A stretch of 64,000 bases of DNA, from assembly GCF_035989305.1 (NCBI RefSeq), contig NZ_CP108514.1, forward strand, positions 8,660,501 through 8,724,500, read 5' to 3'. Shown piece after piece: positions 1 through 8,202 of the stretch (the stretch's first letter is position 1; the number at the start of each line of letters is the position of its first letter). Origin of the DNA: Streptomyces sp. NBC_01233. Its GTDB lineage: Bacteria > Actinomycetota > Actinomycetes > Streptomycetales > Streptomycetaceae. The translations under genes were made by a program, and so were the position numbers. The notes beneath the pieces were generated by a model. That model had not been told where the DNA came from and did not search any database. It saw only the letters and a list, made by a program, of their open reading frames with translations.

Positions 1-465
1 GCCGAGGCGGGTGTGCCCACGGGCACCGCCTCGAACTACTTCGCCAACCGGGCCCAGCTGCTCGTGCAGATCCTGCACCGCACCCGTGAGCGGCTGACGC
101 CGGACCCGGCGGACCTGGCCGGCCCGCCGGACACCGAGGTGCTGCTGACCCGGCTCCTGGAGCGGATGCGGCGCGAGCGCAGCGTGCACATCGCGATGCT
201 GGAGCTGCGGCTGGAGGGCACCCGGCGCCCCGAACTCCAGGCGGAGCTGGCCGGTTTCCAGGGCGAGGAGCTGGAGGCGAACATCGCCTGGCACATGGAG
301 GCCGGCCTGCCCGGGGACCGGCAGGGCGTGGTCCTGCTGTACCTCGCGATGCTGGGCCTGATCGTGGACGACCTGACCGCGCCGGCGATGCTGGAGGCCC
401 ACCCGGCGGAGGGGCTCATCGAGACGATGGTCGAGCGCCTCCTCCCGGAGCGGTCCGCGGAGTGA
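1..465 (+). CDS. TetR/AcrR-family transcriptional regulator, 5' end outside the window
   Basis: The gene is open from base 1. The frame begins inside a TetR-type helix-turn-helix: AEAGVPTGTASNYFANRAQLL has the usual 'GVS.GTLY.YF..K..L' shape of helices 2-4. The following ~130 residues are an alpha-helical ligand/dimerisation domain rich in Leu, Glu and Ala. About 25-40 N-terminal residues are probably missing. The GTG at 13 is internal to the helix-turn-helix and is not a plausible start. As in other TetR proteins it should act as a cytoplasmic dimeric repressor released by a small ligand; the ligand and targets cannot be read here. The next gene begins about 40 bases downstream on the same strand. 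Confidence 0.85.
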   Translation, partial: AEAGVPTGTASNYFANRAQLLVQILHRTRERLTPDPADLAGPPDTEVLLTRLLERMRRERSVHIAMLELRLEGTRRPELQAELAGFQGEELEANIAWHMEAGLPGDRQGVVLLYLAMLGLIVDDLTAPAMLEAHPAEGLIETMVERLLPERSAE

Positions 466-507
466 CTATCGTGCCGGTGAGGGAGCACCGGCATCGCGGG
501 GGAGACC

Positions 508-1152
508 GTGGGGAGTGCAGGGATGGCGCACATGGCCGAGGGCGGAGCCGGCGCGGCCGGTGGAATCCAGTGGCTGGCCGACTGGGACGGATGGTTCGTC
601 GGCCTGACCTTCGCCCGGGGCATCGGCCCCGACGAACTCGCCGCGCGGCTCGGCGCGGTACCGGGGGTCCAGCCCGGGCCGCTGGGCGCGCTGGACGCCT
701 GGAGCATGGTCACGGAGACGGTTGACGGGGACGGCGTGGCCCGGGTTGGCCGGTGGGGCGACTGGTCCTTCGCCGTGGAACACGGGCTGCCGGCCGGCGC
801 GGAGCGGCTCGCCGAGGTCTCCCGGGGCGGCGTCGAGGCCGTCCACCTCGACCCCCAGCCCGACCATCCGCCCAAGCAGTTCGCGTATGCGCGGGGCGGC
901 GAACTGGTGTGCTGCTTCGGCCTCGGCGAGGAATGCTGGCGCGGCGGCCACCAGCCGGACTTCCTGCTTCCGGAGCTGATCGCGGCCAAGATACTCGCGC
1001 CGGACGGCGCGTGCGCCCGCCCCGAGGAGGAACCGTTCGAGGGCCGCGACCGCCACACCCTCGCCGTCCTGGAACACCGCTTCGGGCTGTCCCTGCCGCG
1101 CCACCTGATCGAGGACACCCCGCTCCCGGCGTACGTGACCTGCACGCGCTAG
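508..1152 (+). CDS. DUF6461-like hypothetical protein
   Basis: A protein of about 214 residues, starting at GTG 508 behind a GGGGGAG; an ATG at 523 is an alternative start. Near the N-terminus 'WLADWDGWFVGLTFARGIGPDELAARLG' has the pattern I associate with actinobacterial DUF6461 proteins (Trp-rich opening, then '.LTF.RG..P.E...R.G'). A later stretch around 'YARGGELVCCFGLGEE' and a C-terminal segment with 'FGLSLPRHLIEDTPLPAY' are also typical. There is no signal peptide or membrane segment, so it is probably cytosolic. Its biochemical role is unknown; such proteins are common and often multi-copy in Streptomyces. The family name is from memory, but the reading frame is secure from codon bias. 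Confidence 0.75.
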   Translation: MGSAGMAHMAEGGAGAAGGIQWLADWDGWFVGLTFARGIGPDELAARLGAVPGVQPGPLGALDAWSMVTETVDGDGVARVGRWGDWSFAVEHGLPAGAERLAEVSRGGVEAVHLDPQPDHPPKQFAYARGGELVCCFGLGEECWRGGHQPDFLLPELIAAKILAPDGACARPEEEPFEGRDRHTLAVLEHRFGLSLPRHLIEDTPLPAYVTCTR

Positions 1153-1274
1153 CGGAACCGACCGACAGGTATCCGGTGATCTTATGCTCAGGTTTACGCG
1201 AGTCCGCTGGTTTTGCGGCCGGTGAGCGACTTTGATGGGTTTGCCAGGCCTCGTACCGAGCAGGGGGACTCATC

Positions 1275-1517
1275 ATGGGTACCGACCACAGTCAGAAGGG
1301 CAGCGCGCCCACCCTGATCGGTTCCGTGCAGCGCGCGCTGCGCCTCGTGGAAGCGATGTACGCCGAAGGCGGGGCGACGGCCAAACGGCTCGCCCGGGTC
1401 ACCGGGATCCCGCTGCCCACGGTTTACCACCTCCTGCGGACCCTCAGCCACGAGGGGTACGTCCAGCGCGAAGGCGGCTCGTTCCGTCTCGCGGACGATC
1501 TTCCGCTCGCTTCGTGA
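1275..1517 (+). CDS. Stand-alone IclR-type winged helix-turn-helix protein (80 aa)
   Basis: ATG 1275 follows a GGGGGA. The 80 residues match only the N-terminal DNA-binding domain of IclR regulators: 'LIGSVQRALRLVEAMYAEGGATAKRLARVTGIPLPTVYHLLRTLSHEGYV' carries helix-turn-helix and wing, ending in 'FRLADDLPLAS'. The ~170-residue IclR effector domain is absent and the next 150 bases do not continue it in any frame. It is either a natural single-domain regulator, which do occur in Streptomyces, or a truncated gene. It lies 160 bp upstream of the roadblock gene group in the same direction, so it may control that group; this is an inference from position. Confidence 0.75.
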   Translation: MGTDHSQKGSAPTLIGSVQRALRLVEAMYAEGGATAKRLARVTGIPLPTVYHLLRTLSHEGYVQREGGSFRLADDLPLAS

Positions 1518-1677
1518 TCAAATATCGACGCGTTCCGGCCAAGGTCTCACGTGCGTCATGGCATGTTCCAGCGGAAAATGCCAGAACGCCCTTTCGTACT
1601 GTGGAAGTTGAGTAAGTTCCCTCCTGTCGCGCCGTACGACCGTGCAAACAGCACGTCCGGCCGGGAGGGGAGCCCGC

Positions 1678-2073
1678 GTGCCCGGGATCGACGAATGCCT
1701 GCTCGAAGCCATGGCCCTGCCTGGTGCGCGGGGGGCCGCGCTGGTCGACTGGAGCAGCGGACTGGCCCTCGGCACCGCCGGGGAGTCGCCCGTGGGCGAC
1801 CACGAGACCACCGCCGCCGAGACCGCCGAGCTGGCCCGGGCGGCCGCCGAGTACGAGTCCTTCGCCACTCCGGCGTCGGGCGATGATACGGCCGGACCGC
1901 CCGTCGAGGACCTGATCGTCACGACCCGCTCCGGCTACCACGTCCTGCGCTTCGTCGACACGAGCTTCGACAGCAGCGTCTTCCTGCACCTGTGGCTCGA
2001 CCGAGCCGACGGCAACCTCGCCCTCGCCCGCCACAGACTCAGGGCCCTGGCCGAAGGGCTGGTGCTCAGATGA
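1678..2073 (+). CDS. Roadblock/LC7-like protein
   Basis: Start chosen at GTG 1678 behind GGGAGGGGAG, giving 131 residues. The 'GARGAALVDWSSGLALGTAGE' opening and 'YHVLRFVDTSFDSSVFLHLWLDRADGNLALARHRLRALAEGL' ending closely parallel the protein at 3472-3846, so the two are paralogues. This is the small alpha/beta roadblock-like fold. Relatives such as MglB modulate small Ras-like GTPases in polarity and signalling, but no GTPase is encoded nearby. The stop overlaps the next start as ATGA at 2070-2073, implying translational coupling. Confidence 0.75.
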   Translation: MPGIDECLLEAMALPGARGAALVDWSSGLALGTAGESPVGDHETTAAETAELARAAAEYESFATPASGDDTAGPPVEDLIVTTRSGYHVLRFVDTSFDSSVFLHLWLDRADGNLALARHRLRALAEGLVLR

Positions 2074-2861
2074 CCACCCCGGCCACGGCCGCGAACGCCT
2101 TCGCCGCCGTCTCCCCCCTGCTCACCCGGCTCGCCGCGGAGCGCGCCACCGGCGCCCTGCTCCGCGACCGCGGCACCCTCTTCCTGGAGGAGGGGCGCAT
2201 CGTGCACGCGGAGAGTCCGGCCACCCCCGGCCTCGACGTCCTGCTCACCACCGGCGGCGGCCTCGCCCCCGAGCGCTGGCGCGAGGCCGTGGACCGGGCC
2301 GGCGCCCGCCGCCAGGTCGCCCGCTTCCTCGTGGACAGCGGCGGGCTCTCCGGCGGGGAGCTGGAGATCTGCCACATCGCCGCCATATTCGACGCCGCGT
2401 TCTTCGCGCTGTCCCCGGGCAGCGGGCCCTCCCGGTTCCGGCGCGGGGCCACCCACTGGATCGGCTCGGTCCGCTCCGTCCCGGCCGCCGCCGTCGAGCG
2501 GGAGACGCTCCGCCGCTGTGAACTGCTCGACGCGGTCTGGCCGTACCCGCTGCTGGACACCGCCCCCGTGGTGCCCCGGGCGGCCTCGCCCGGCCAGACG
2601 GTCAGCGCCCGGCAGCGGATCCTGCTGCGCGAGGCCGACGGCGTGCGCACCCCGGCGGACCTCGCGTGGGTGCTCGGCAGGCCCGCCTTCCACACCCTGC
2701 TCGACGTGCGGCGCCTCGCGGCGGCCGGACTGGTCGAGACCCCGCGCACCCCGGCTCCGCCCCCCGTCGAGGCACCCCTGCCCGACTGGATGACCCAGGC
2801 CCAATCCCCGGACGTGGCGCTGCTCCGCCGCTTACGCGACGCACTGGAGGCAAGCCTGTGA
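2070..2861 (+). CDS. DUF4388-like signalling/regulatory protein
   Basis: A 263-residue protein starting at ATG 2070, overlapping the previous stop by four bases. Residues ~15-75 ('ATGALLRDRGTLFLEEGRIVHAESPATPGLDVLL') look like a DUF4388/PATAN-type beta-rich module, which in other bacteria is linked to GTPase and two-component signalling. Residues ~195-235 ('SARQRILLREADGVRTPADLAWVLGRPAFHTLLDVRRLAAAGLV') form a winged-helix-like segment. Codon 255 is TTA (2832-2834), very rare in Streptomyces and decoded by the bldA tRNA, so full expression may depend on development. Domain assignment is by pattern only. Confidence 0.7.
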   Translation: MTTPATAANAFAAVSPLLTRLAAERATGALLRDRGTLFLEEGRIVHAESPATPGLDVLLTTGGGLAPERWREAVDRAGARRQVARFLVDSGGLSGGELEICHIAAIFDAAFFALSPGSGPSRFRRGATHWIGSVRSVPAAAVERETLRRCELLDAVWPYPLLDTAPVVPRAASPGQTVSARQRILLREADGVRTPADLAWVLGRPAFHTLLDVRRLAAAGLVETPRTPAPPPVEAPLPDWMTQAQSPDVALLRRLRDALEASL

Positions 2862-2932
2862 GGCTCCCGCTGCGACCGGCCCTGCGCGCCGACCGCTCCG
2901 AGCGGAGGCAGCCCGAAAGGAGAAAGCCCGAC

Positions 2933-3388
2933 ATGAGTACGGTGCCCCCCGAGGCGGAGGCCGAGATACTCGCCGAGCTCCGCAGGCTGCGGGCCCGGGT
3001 ACCCCAGCTCACCGGTGCGCTCGCAGCGAGCGCCGACGGCTTCGTCCTGGCCCAGGACAGCGCCGCCGCCGAGGCCGAATCCGTCGCGGCCCTGACCGCG
3101 GCCGCCCTCGGGGTGGCCCAGCGGCTGAGCGACAGCACCGGGCAGGGCGCGTTCCGCGAGCTGCTGGTGCGGGGCGAGGACGGATACGTGGCCACCTACG
3201 CGGCGGGCATGGCGGCCGTCCTCACCCTGACCGCGGAGCCCCGCGTCAACGTCGGGCGCCTCCACCTGGAGGCCCGGCGCTCCAGCCTCCGGATAGCCGA
3301 ACTGATCGACCACATCCTCGGGCGGCGCGGCTCCGGCCTTCCGCCCCTTCCCCCGCTGCCGCCCGCTCCGCCCGCTCTGCCCGCCTGA
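2933..3388 (+). CDS. Roadblock/LC7 domain protein (MglB-like)
   Basis: ATG 2933 follows a good AAAGGAGAAAG ribosome-binding site; an in-frame GTG at 2858 overlapping the previous stop is possible but has no comparable site. The 151-residue protein has the typical order of streptomycete roadblock proteins: an N-terminal helix with 'ILAELRRLRARVPQLTGALAASADGFVLAQD', a central helix, a strand 'ELLVRGEDGYVATYAAGMAAVLTLTAEPRVNVGRLHLEAR', then a short tail ending in a Pro-Leu run. It probably forms dimers that act on a GTPase or kinase encoded elsewhere. Classic streptomycete conservons pair such a protein with a DUF742 protein and a Ras-like GTPase; neither is present here. Confidence 0.8.
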   Translation: MSTVPPEAEAEILAELRRLRARVPQLTGALAASADGFVLAQDSAAAEAESVAALTAAALGVAQRLSDSTGQGAFRELLVRGEDGYVATYAAGMAAVLTLTAEPRVNVGRLHLEARRSSLRIAELIDHILGRRGSGLPPLPPLPPAPPALPA

Positions 3389-3471
3389 CCCCGTACGACG
3401 GCCCCAGGCCGCACCGGAACCACGTACGACCACAACGAACGACAAAACAAACGAGGAAAGAGGAACCCCTC

Positions 3472-3846
3472 ATGGCAAACGTCGAGACCACGCTCAAGGA
3501 AGCCACCACCACCATCGAAGGCGCGCTCGGCGCCGCCCTTGTCGACTACGGCAGCGGCATGGCCCTCGGGACCGTCGGCGGCGGAAAGGACCTCGACCTC
3601 ACGGTCGCGGCCGCCGGCAACACGGACGTGGTCCGTGCCAAGGTCCGCACGATGGAGATGCTCGGCCTCAAGGACGAGATCGAGGACATCCTCATCACCC
3701 TGGGCAGCCAGTACCACCTGATCCGTCTGCTGAAGGGCCGGGGCACCTCGGGCTTCTTCCTCTACCTCGCCCTCGACAAGGGCCGGGCCAACCTCGCGAT
3801 GGCCCGCCACCAGCTGAAGAAGATCGAGGCCGACCTGGAGGTCTGA
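3472..3846 (+). CDS. Roadblock/LC7-like protein, paralogue of the 1678 gene
   Basis: ATG 3472 is preceded by GAGGAAAGAGGAA. The 124-residue product shares 'GAALVDYGSGMALGT' and 'YHLIRLLKGRGTSGFFLYLALDKGRANLAMARHQLKKIEADLEV' with the product of 1678-2073, so it belongs to the same roadblock-like family and probably arose by local duplication. It is the last gene of the group and is followed by a GC-rich hairpin at 3869-3898. The strong ribosome-binding site and very regular codon bias suggest good expression. The role is presumably scaffolding or GTPase regulation; the partner is unknown. Confidence 0.8.
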   Translation: MANVETTLKEATTTIEGALGAALVDYGSGMALGTVGGGKDLDLTVAAAGNTDVVRAKVRTMEMLGLKDEIEDILITLGSQYHLIRLLKGRGTSGFFLYLALDKGRANLAMARHQLKKIEADLEV

Positions 3847-3868
3847 CCCGGGACCGCGACGTCGAGGT

Positions 3869-3898
3869 GGCGGGCGGCTTAAATCTTTGCCGTCCGCC
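3869..3898 (+). terminator. Hairpin terminator after the roadblock gene group
   Basis: GGCGGGCGGC (3869-3878) pairs with GCCGTCCGCC (3889-3898) through ten bases including one G-U pair, around an AT-rich 10-nt loop. It lies 22 bases after the stop at 3846. No long T run follows, as is usual in Streptomyces. Confidence 0.6.
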
Positions 3899-3938
3899 CC
3901 GGCGATCAGCCGTGGTATGCCCGATAAGGGAGGAGTTC

Positions 3939-3968
3939 ATGATTCTGCTACCTAGTAGGATGCTGTGA
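3939..3968 (+). promoter_or_regulatory. Putative -10 element and/or nine-codon leader ORF before the TagF gene
   Basis: TAGGAT at 3956-3961 fits the streptomycete vegetative -10 consensus TAGRRT, though no good -35 lies 17-18 bases upstream. The same bases lie in a mini-ORF, MILLPSRML-stop (3939-3968), that starts just after AGGGAGGAG, a better ribosome-binding site than that of the large gene downstream. Either a promoter giving a ~48-nt leader or a short translated leader is possible. I favour the promoter. Confidence 0.35.
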
Positions 3969-4015
3969 GCAGCTGATCATCGGTAAAGCACAAAACGCTG
4001 GAGAACCCGCCACCC

Positions 4016-7000
4016 ATGCCCCCGCGCCTGAGCATCGTCGTCCCCGTCTACAACGTCGAGCTCTACCTCGACGAGTGCCTGGAATCCATCGCCGCTCAGA
4101 CCTTCGGCGACTTCGAGGCCATCCTCGTGGACGACGGCTCCACGGACACCAGCGCCGTCATAGCCAAGGCCTTCGCCGCCCGGGACAAGCGGTTCCGCGT
4201 CGTGATGCAGGAGAACGCCGGACTCGGCGCCGCCCGGAACGTGGGCGCCCGCCACGCCCACCCGGACAGCGAGTACCTGGCCTTCGTCGACAGCGACGAC
4301 ACCATGCCCGACTACGCGTATCAGCGGATGATCGACGCCCTCGACGAGACGGGCTCGGACTTCGCCGGAGGCAACGTCAAGCGCTTCCGCTCGGTCGGCA
4401 TGCAGCAGTCGTGGGGCCACCGGGCCGCCTTCGCCAAGACCCAGCTGAAGACCCACATCTCCAAGTTCCCGGCGCTGGTCACCGACCGCACCGCGTGGAA
4501 CAAGGTCTACCGGCGCACCTTCTGGGACGAGCACGGCTTCCAGTACCCGGAGGGCATCCTCTACGAGGACGCCCCGGTCAGCATCCCCGCGCACTACTTC
4601 GCGTCCAGCGTCGACATCATCAGCGACTGCGTCTACCACTGGCGCGTCCGCGAGACCGGCGAGCGCTCCATCACCCAGCGCTCCACCGACCCGATCTCCC
4701 TGATCGACCGCGTGAAGTCCGTCCGCCTGGTCCGCGAGTCCCTCAAGGCCAAGCAGGGCGCCAAGTACGTCCGCTACCTGCGCGACTACGACTACAACGT
4801 GCTGAGCGAGGAACTCCCGCTCATCTACAAGTACGTTGCCGAAGGCGGCGCCGACTTCCGCGCCGCGTTCGTCAAGGAGGTCGGCGGCCTGGTCCGCGAG
4901 ATCGGCACCGGCCCCTGGCCCGACCTGACCGTCGCCGACCGGCTCAAGGCGTACCTGGCCGGCGAAGGCCGCGTCGAGGACTTCATCGCACTCCTGCACC
5001 ACCAGCGCGACTACCACTACAGCGTGCCGGTCAAGGGCCTCGCCCGCCCGCAGGCGGACTACCCCTTCCTGCAGGGCCGCCCGCCGGTCCCCGCCAAGGT
5101 CCTCACCCTCGGCACGCGCGAGCGCCGCGTCGTCAGCCGCCTGGAGCAGGCGGCCTGGGCCGACGGCAAGCTGCTGCTGCGCGGCTACGCCCTCCCCGGC
5201 CACCTCGGCGCGGAGAGCCGCCTCGGCTCGCGCAAGATGCTGGTCTTCCGCGAGGGCGGCAAGCGCCGGCGCTCCGTGGTCAGCGCCCGTACGGTCGCCT
5301 CCCCGATGGCCACCGTGAAGTCCCCGCACCTCGCCCTGCGGCACGCCGACTGGGCCGGCTTCACCGCCGTCGTTGACCCCTCGATCTTCCAGTCGGGCGG
5401 CAAGTGGCGCGACGGAATATGGACCACGTCCATCGCCGTCACCGGGGCCGGCGGTCTGCACCGCGCCCGCCTGCGCGGCGGCGAGCACGACACCGGCCAG
5501 AACCCGCCCCCGCAGTGGGTGGCCCCCGACGTCCGGATCGTCCCGGCCGTCTCCGGTGCCCTCACCATCCAGGTCGAGGTCGTCAGCGCCCGCGCCCTGG
5601 ACGCCCACCCCGCCGGTGACGACGCCGTCGAGATCACCGGCGAGCTCTCCGCCGAGGTCGGTGCCGCGTCCGCACTGCGGGCCGTCCACGTCACCACCGG
5701 CGCCGTCCTCAGCTTCCCGCTGGAGACCGCCGCGGCCCGATCCGGCCGCGTCCCCTTCACCGCGCGCGTCGCGCTGGCCGAGCTGGCCGCCGTACCGGAC
5801 GCCGAGGTCGAGCCCGGCGAGTGGGCCCCCGAGCCCTGGAGCCTCTCCGTGATCGGCGCCGACGGCACCGAGCACCGCCTGGTCCACGACGAGCGGGGCG
5901 GCTTCAACGGCCTGGTCCTGCCCCTGCCCGGCGAGGCCACCGGCCGCTCCCTCTTCGCCAAGCGCGGCAACACCGGACACCTGACCCTCTCGGTACAGCC
6001 TTCCCCGCCGCTGGTGGACGAGGTCACGGCCGAGGACGGCACCGTGACCCTGCGGGGCCGGTTCGTGGCGCCCACCGACGAGCCGTACGAGCTCGTCCTG
6101 CACAACGCGCACGGCGTCGAGTTCAGCTACCCGCTCACCCGTGACGGGGACGCCTTCGAGACCACCTTCCAGCCCGTGCTCCCCGAGGCGTACGCCGGGC
6201 GGACCACGCTCCCCGAGGGCCGCTGGTGGCCCACGCTGCGCCCGGTCGCCCAGGCCGGAACCACCGCGGGCCTGCTCGGCGTCGACCGCGGCGCTCCCGT
6301 GCAGATGGGCCCCGGCCTGCTCTTCGCCGGCCCGCACCCCTTCAGCACGCAGGGCCGCCGGATGCGGGTCGAGACCCGCTTCCACGACCGCATGGTGCTG
6401 GTCGCCGACCCGCTGCTGAGCCCGCACGACCGCTCCAACTTCGCCCAGCGCGTCGCCCGTTTCGAGACCTACCCGGCGCAGCGCGCCCTGCCGGTCAAGG
6501 ACATGGTCGTCTACGACACCTTCCAGGGGAACGGCGCCGGCGACTCGCCGCGCGCCATCCACGAGGAACTGCTGCGCCGCGGCGAGAAGCTGGAGCACAT
6601 CTGGCTGGTCCGCGACGGCCGCGCCGAGGTTCCGGCGACCGCCCGCGCCGTGCAGTACGGCAGCGTGGAGTCGTGGGACGTGCTGGCCCGCGCCCGCTAC
6701 TACGTGACCAACGACAACGTGCCCCGGCTCTTCCAGCGCCGCGCCGGCCAGGTCGTCGTACAGACGTGGCACGGCACGCCGATCAAGCAGATCGGGCACG
6801 ACTTCGTGCACGACTACTACACGAGCCCGGAGATCCTGGAGGGGCTGGAGCACGACAGTGCCCAGTGGTCCCTGCTGGCCTCCCCGAGCTCCTACGCCAC
6901 GCCGATCCTCAAGCGCGCCCTCGGCTACGACGGCGAGGTCATCGAGGCCGGCAGCCCGCGTACGGACGCACTCGTACGGCCCGACGCCGAGCGGATCGCG

Positions 7001-7594
7001 GAAGTCCGGCGGCGGCTCGGCCTGCCCGAGGGCAAGAAGGTCGTCCTCTACATGCCGACGTGGCGTGAGAACTGCGAGGGCTGGTCGGGCGGCTACAAGC
7101 TCGACCTGCGGATCGACCTGGAGCAGGCCCGCCGTGAGCTGGGCGAGGACCACGTCCTGCTGGTCCGCGGCCACCACCACGTGACCGAGCAGGTCCGCGA
7201 GGGCGTCCGCGACGGCTTCGTCGTCGACGTGTCCCGCTGGCCCGACGCCGCCGACCTGCTGCTGGTCGCCGACGTGCTGATCTCGGACTACTCCTCCGCG
7301 ATCTTCGACTTCGCGCACACCGACCGGCCGATCCTGCTCTTCACGTACGACCTGGCGCACTACCGCGGCACGCTGCGCGGCTTCAACTTCGACCTGGAGG
7401 AGAAGGCGCCCGGCCCGCTGCTGGCGGACTCGGCGAGCCTGATCGAGGCCGTGCGCAACGCCGACGAGGTCGGGGCGCAGTACGCCGAGGCGCGTGCTGC
7501 GTTCCGCGAGGAGTTCTGCGACCTGGACGACGGCAACGCCACCGCGCGCGTCGTCGACCGCATGCTCGCCATGGGTGCGGCGCCCGCGAAGTAA
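4016..7594 (+). CDS. Bifunctional GT2 glycosyltransferase / CDP-glycerol glycerophosphotransferase (TagF-like)
   Basis: A 1192-residue protein. Residues 1-~230 are a GT-A family 2 glycosyltransferase: 'LSIVVPVYNVELYLDECLESI', the nucleotide-binding DDGSTD near residue 40, and DSDD near 92. Residues ~350-800 are beta-rich linker material. Residues ~820-1185 are a TagB/TagF (PF04464) polymerase: 'VYDTFQGNGAGDSPRAIHEEL', 'TWHGTPIKQIGHD' near 917, 'MPTWRE', and 'SDYSSAIFDF' near 1090. TagF enzymes use CDP-glycerol or CDP-ribitol to extend wall teichoic acid at the inner membrane face. The fused GT2 suggests it also adds a sugar or builds a glycosylated polyol-phosphate repeat. It has no membrane helix, as expected for peripheral attachment. 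It stands alone between two hairpins. Confidence 0.92.
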   Translation: MPPRLSIVVPVYNVELYLDECLESIAAQTFGDFEAILVDDGSTDTSAVIAKAFAARDKRFRVVMQENAGLGAARNVGARHAHPDSEYLAFVDSDDTMPDYAYQRMIDALDETGSDFAGGNVKRFRSVGMQQSWGHRAAFAKTQLKTHISKFPALVTDRTAWNKVYRRTFWDEHGFQYPEGILYEDAPVSIPAHYFASSVDIISDCVYHWRVRETGERSITQRSTDPISLIDRVKSVRLVRESLKAKQGAKYVRYLRDYDYNVLSEELPLIYKYVAEGGADFRAAFVKEVGGLVREIGTGPWPDLTVADRLKAYLAGEGRVEDFIALLHHQRDYHYSVPVKGLARPQADYPFLQGRPPVPAKVLTLGTRERRVVSRLEQAAWADGKLLLRGYALPGHLGAESRLGSRKMLVFREGGKRRRSVVSARTVASPMATVKSPHLALRHADWAGFTAVVDPSIFQSGGKWRDGIWTTSIAVTGAGGLHRARLRGGEHDTGQNPPPQWVAPDVRIVPAVSGALTIQVEVVSARALDAHPAGDDAVEITGELSAEVGAASALRAVHVTTGAVLSFPLETAAARSGRVPFTARVALAELAAVPDAEVEPGEWAPEPWSLSVIGADGTEHRLVHDERGGFNGLVLPLPGEATGRSLFAKRGNTGHLTLSVQPSPPLVDEVTAEDGTVTLRGRFVAPTDEPYELVLHNAHGVEFSYPLTRDGDAFETTFQPVLPEAYAGRTTLPEGRWWPTLRPVAQAGTTAGLLGVDRGAPVQMGPGLLFAGPHPFSTQGRRMRVETRFHDRMVLVADPLLSPHDRSNFAQRVARFETYPAQRALPVKDMVVYDTFQGNGAGDSPRAIHEELLRRGEKLEHIWLVRDGRAEVPATARAVQYGSVESWDVLARARYYVTNDNVPRLFQRRAGQVVVQTWHGTPIKQIGHDFVHDYYTSPEILEGLEHDSAQWSLLASPSSYATPILKRALGYDGEVIEAGSPRTDALVRPDAERIAEVRRRLGLPEGKKVVLYMPTWRENCEGWSGGYKLDLRIDLEQARRELGEDHVLLVRGHHHVTEQVREGVRDGFVVDVSRWPDAADLLLVADVLISDYSSAIFDFAHTDRPILLFTYDLAHYRGTLRGFNFDLEEKAPGPLLADSASLIEAVRNADEVGAQYAEARAAFREEFCDLDDGNATARVVDRMLAMGAAPAK

Positions 7595-7622
7595 GCCGTA
7601 CGGGCGAAAAACCCGGCCGAAA

Positions 7623-7671
7623 CAGACCGGCCCCGGGCCCACCGATGAATTTCGGGCCCGGGGCCGGTCTG
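7623..7671 (+). terminator. Strong rho-independent-type hairpin
   Basis: CAGACCGGCCCCGGGCCC (7623-7640) is perfectly complementary to 7654-7671, giving an 18-bp GC-rich stem with a 13-nt loop, 28 bases past the TagF stop. The symmetry could allow bidirectional termination, but both neighbours run on the plus strand. Confidence 0.85.
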
Positions 7672-7719
7672 TATGTGAGGAACGGTATCCACCGTCCACG
7701 CACCGGCCCGGAGGCAGAG

Positions 7720-8202
7720 ATGAGCGGCAACGGTTTCACCACGTGTCTGTGGTTCGACGGCGACGCGGAAGCGGCGGCCGAGTACTACGTGTCCGTGTTC
7801 AAGGACGGCAGGATCGGCCGGATCGCGCGCTACACGGCGGCGAACCCGGGGTCGGAGGGCTCGGTGATGACCGTCGAGTTCGAGATCAACGGGCAGAAGT
7901 TCGTCGGCCTCAACGGCGGACCGCAGTTCCCCTTCACCGAGGCGATCTCCTTCATGATCAACTGCGCCGACGAGCCCGAGGCGGACTACTACTACGACAC
8001 GCTGACCAAGGACGGCGGCCAGGAGTCCGCCTGCGGCTGGGTCAAGGACAGGTTCGGGGTGTCCTGGCAGGTCGTCCCGCCCGGCGCCGTCGACCTGGTC
8101 AGCGACCCGGACCCGGAGCGGGCCGCCCGGGCCGTGGCCGCCATGATGAAGATGAAGAAGCTGGACGTGGCGGAGATGCGCCGGGCGGCCGACGCGGCCT
8201 GA
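7720..8202 (+). CDS. VOC superfamily (PhnB / 3-demethylubiquinone methyltransferase-like) protein
   Basis: ATG 7720 follows CGGAGGCAG; upstream in-frame codons lie in the terminator hairpin and are excluded. The 160-residue protein matches PhnB-type glyoxalase-fold proteins: 'TTCLWFDGDAEAAAEYYVSVFKDGRI', 'VEFEINGQKFVGLNGGPQFPFTEAISFMI', 'DYYYDTLTKDGGQESACGWVKDRFGVSWQVVPPGAVDL'. These cytosolic single-domain proteins are often annotated as 3-demethylubiquinone-9 methyltransferases but have no SAM-binding motif; their substrate is usually unknown. The final helices with 'AAMMKMKKLDVAEMRRAAD' are typical. A transposase fragment follows immediately, so the 3' side is a junction with mobile DNA. 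Confidence 0.85.
   Translation: MSGNGFTTCLWFDGDAEAAAEYYVSVFKDGRIGRIARYTAANPGSEGSVMTVEFEINGQKFVGLNGGPQFPFTEAISFMINCADEPEADYYYDTLTKDGGQESACGWVKDRFGVSWQVVPPGAVDLVSDPDPERAARAVAAMMKMKKLDVAEMRRAADAA

Noticed and set aside
3977..7699. 1240-codon open frame on the minus strand opposite the TagF gene
   Set aside because: No domain, biased low-complexity composition; the plus-strand protein has full GT2 and TagF motifs. Shadow of a GC-rich gene.
7645..7719. In-frame upstream ATG at 7645 as start of the VOC protein
   Set aside because: It lies in the loop of the 7623-7671 terminator hairpin; ATG 7720 has a proper ribosome-binding site and starts the conserved domain.
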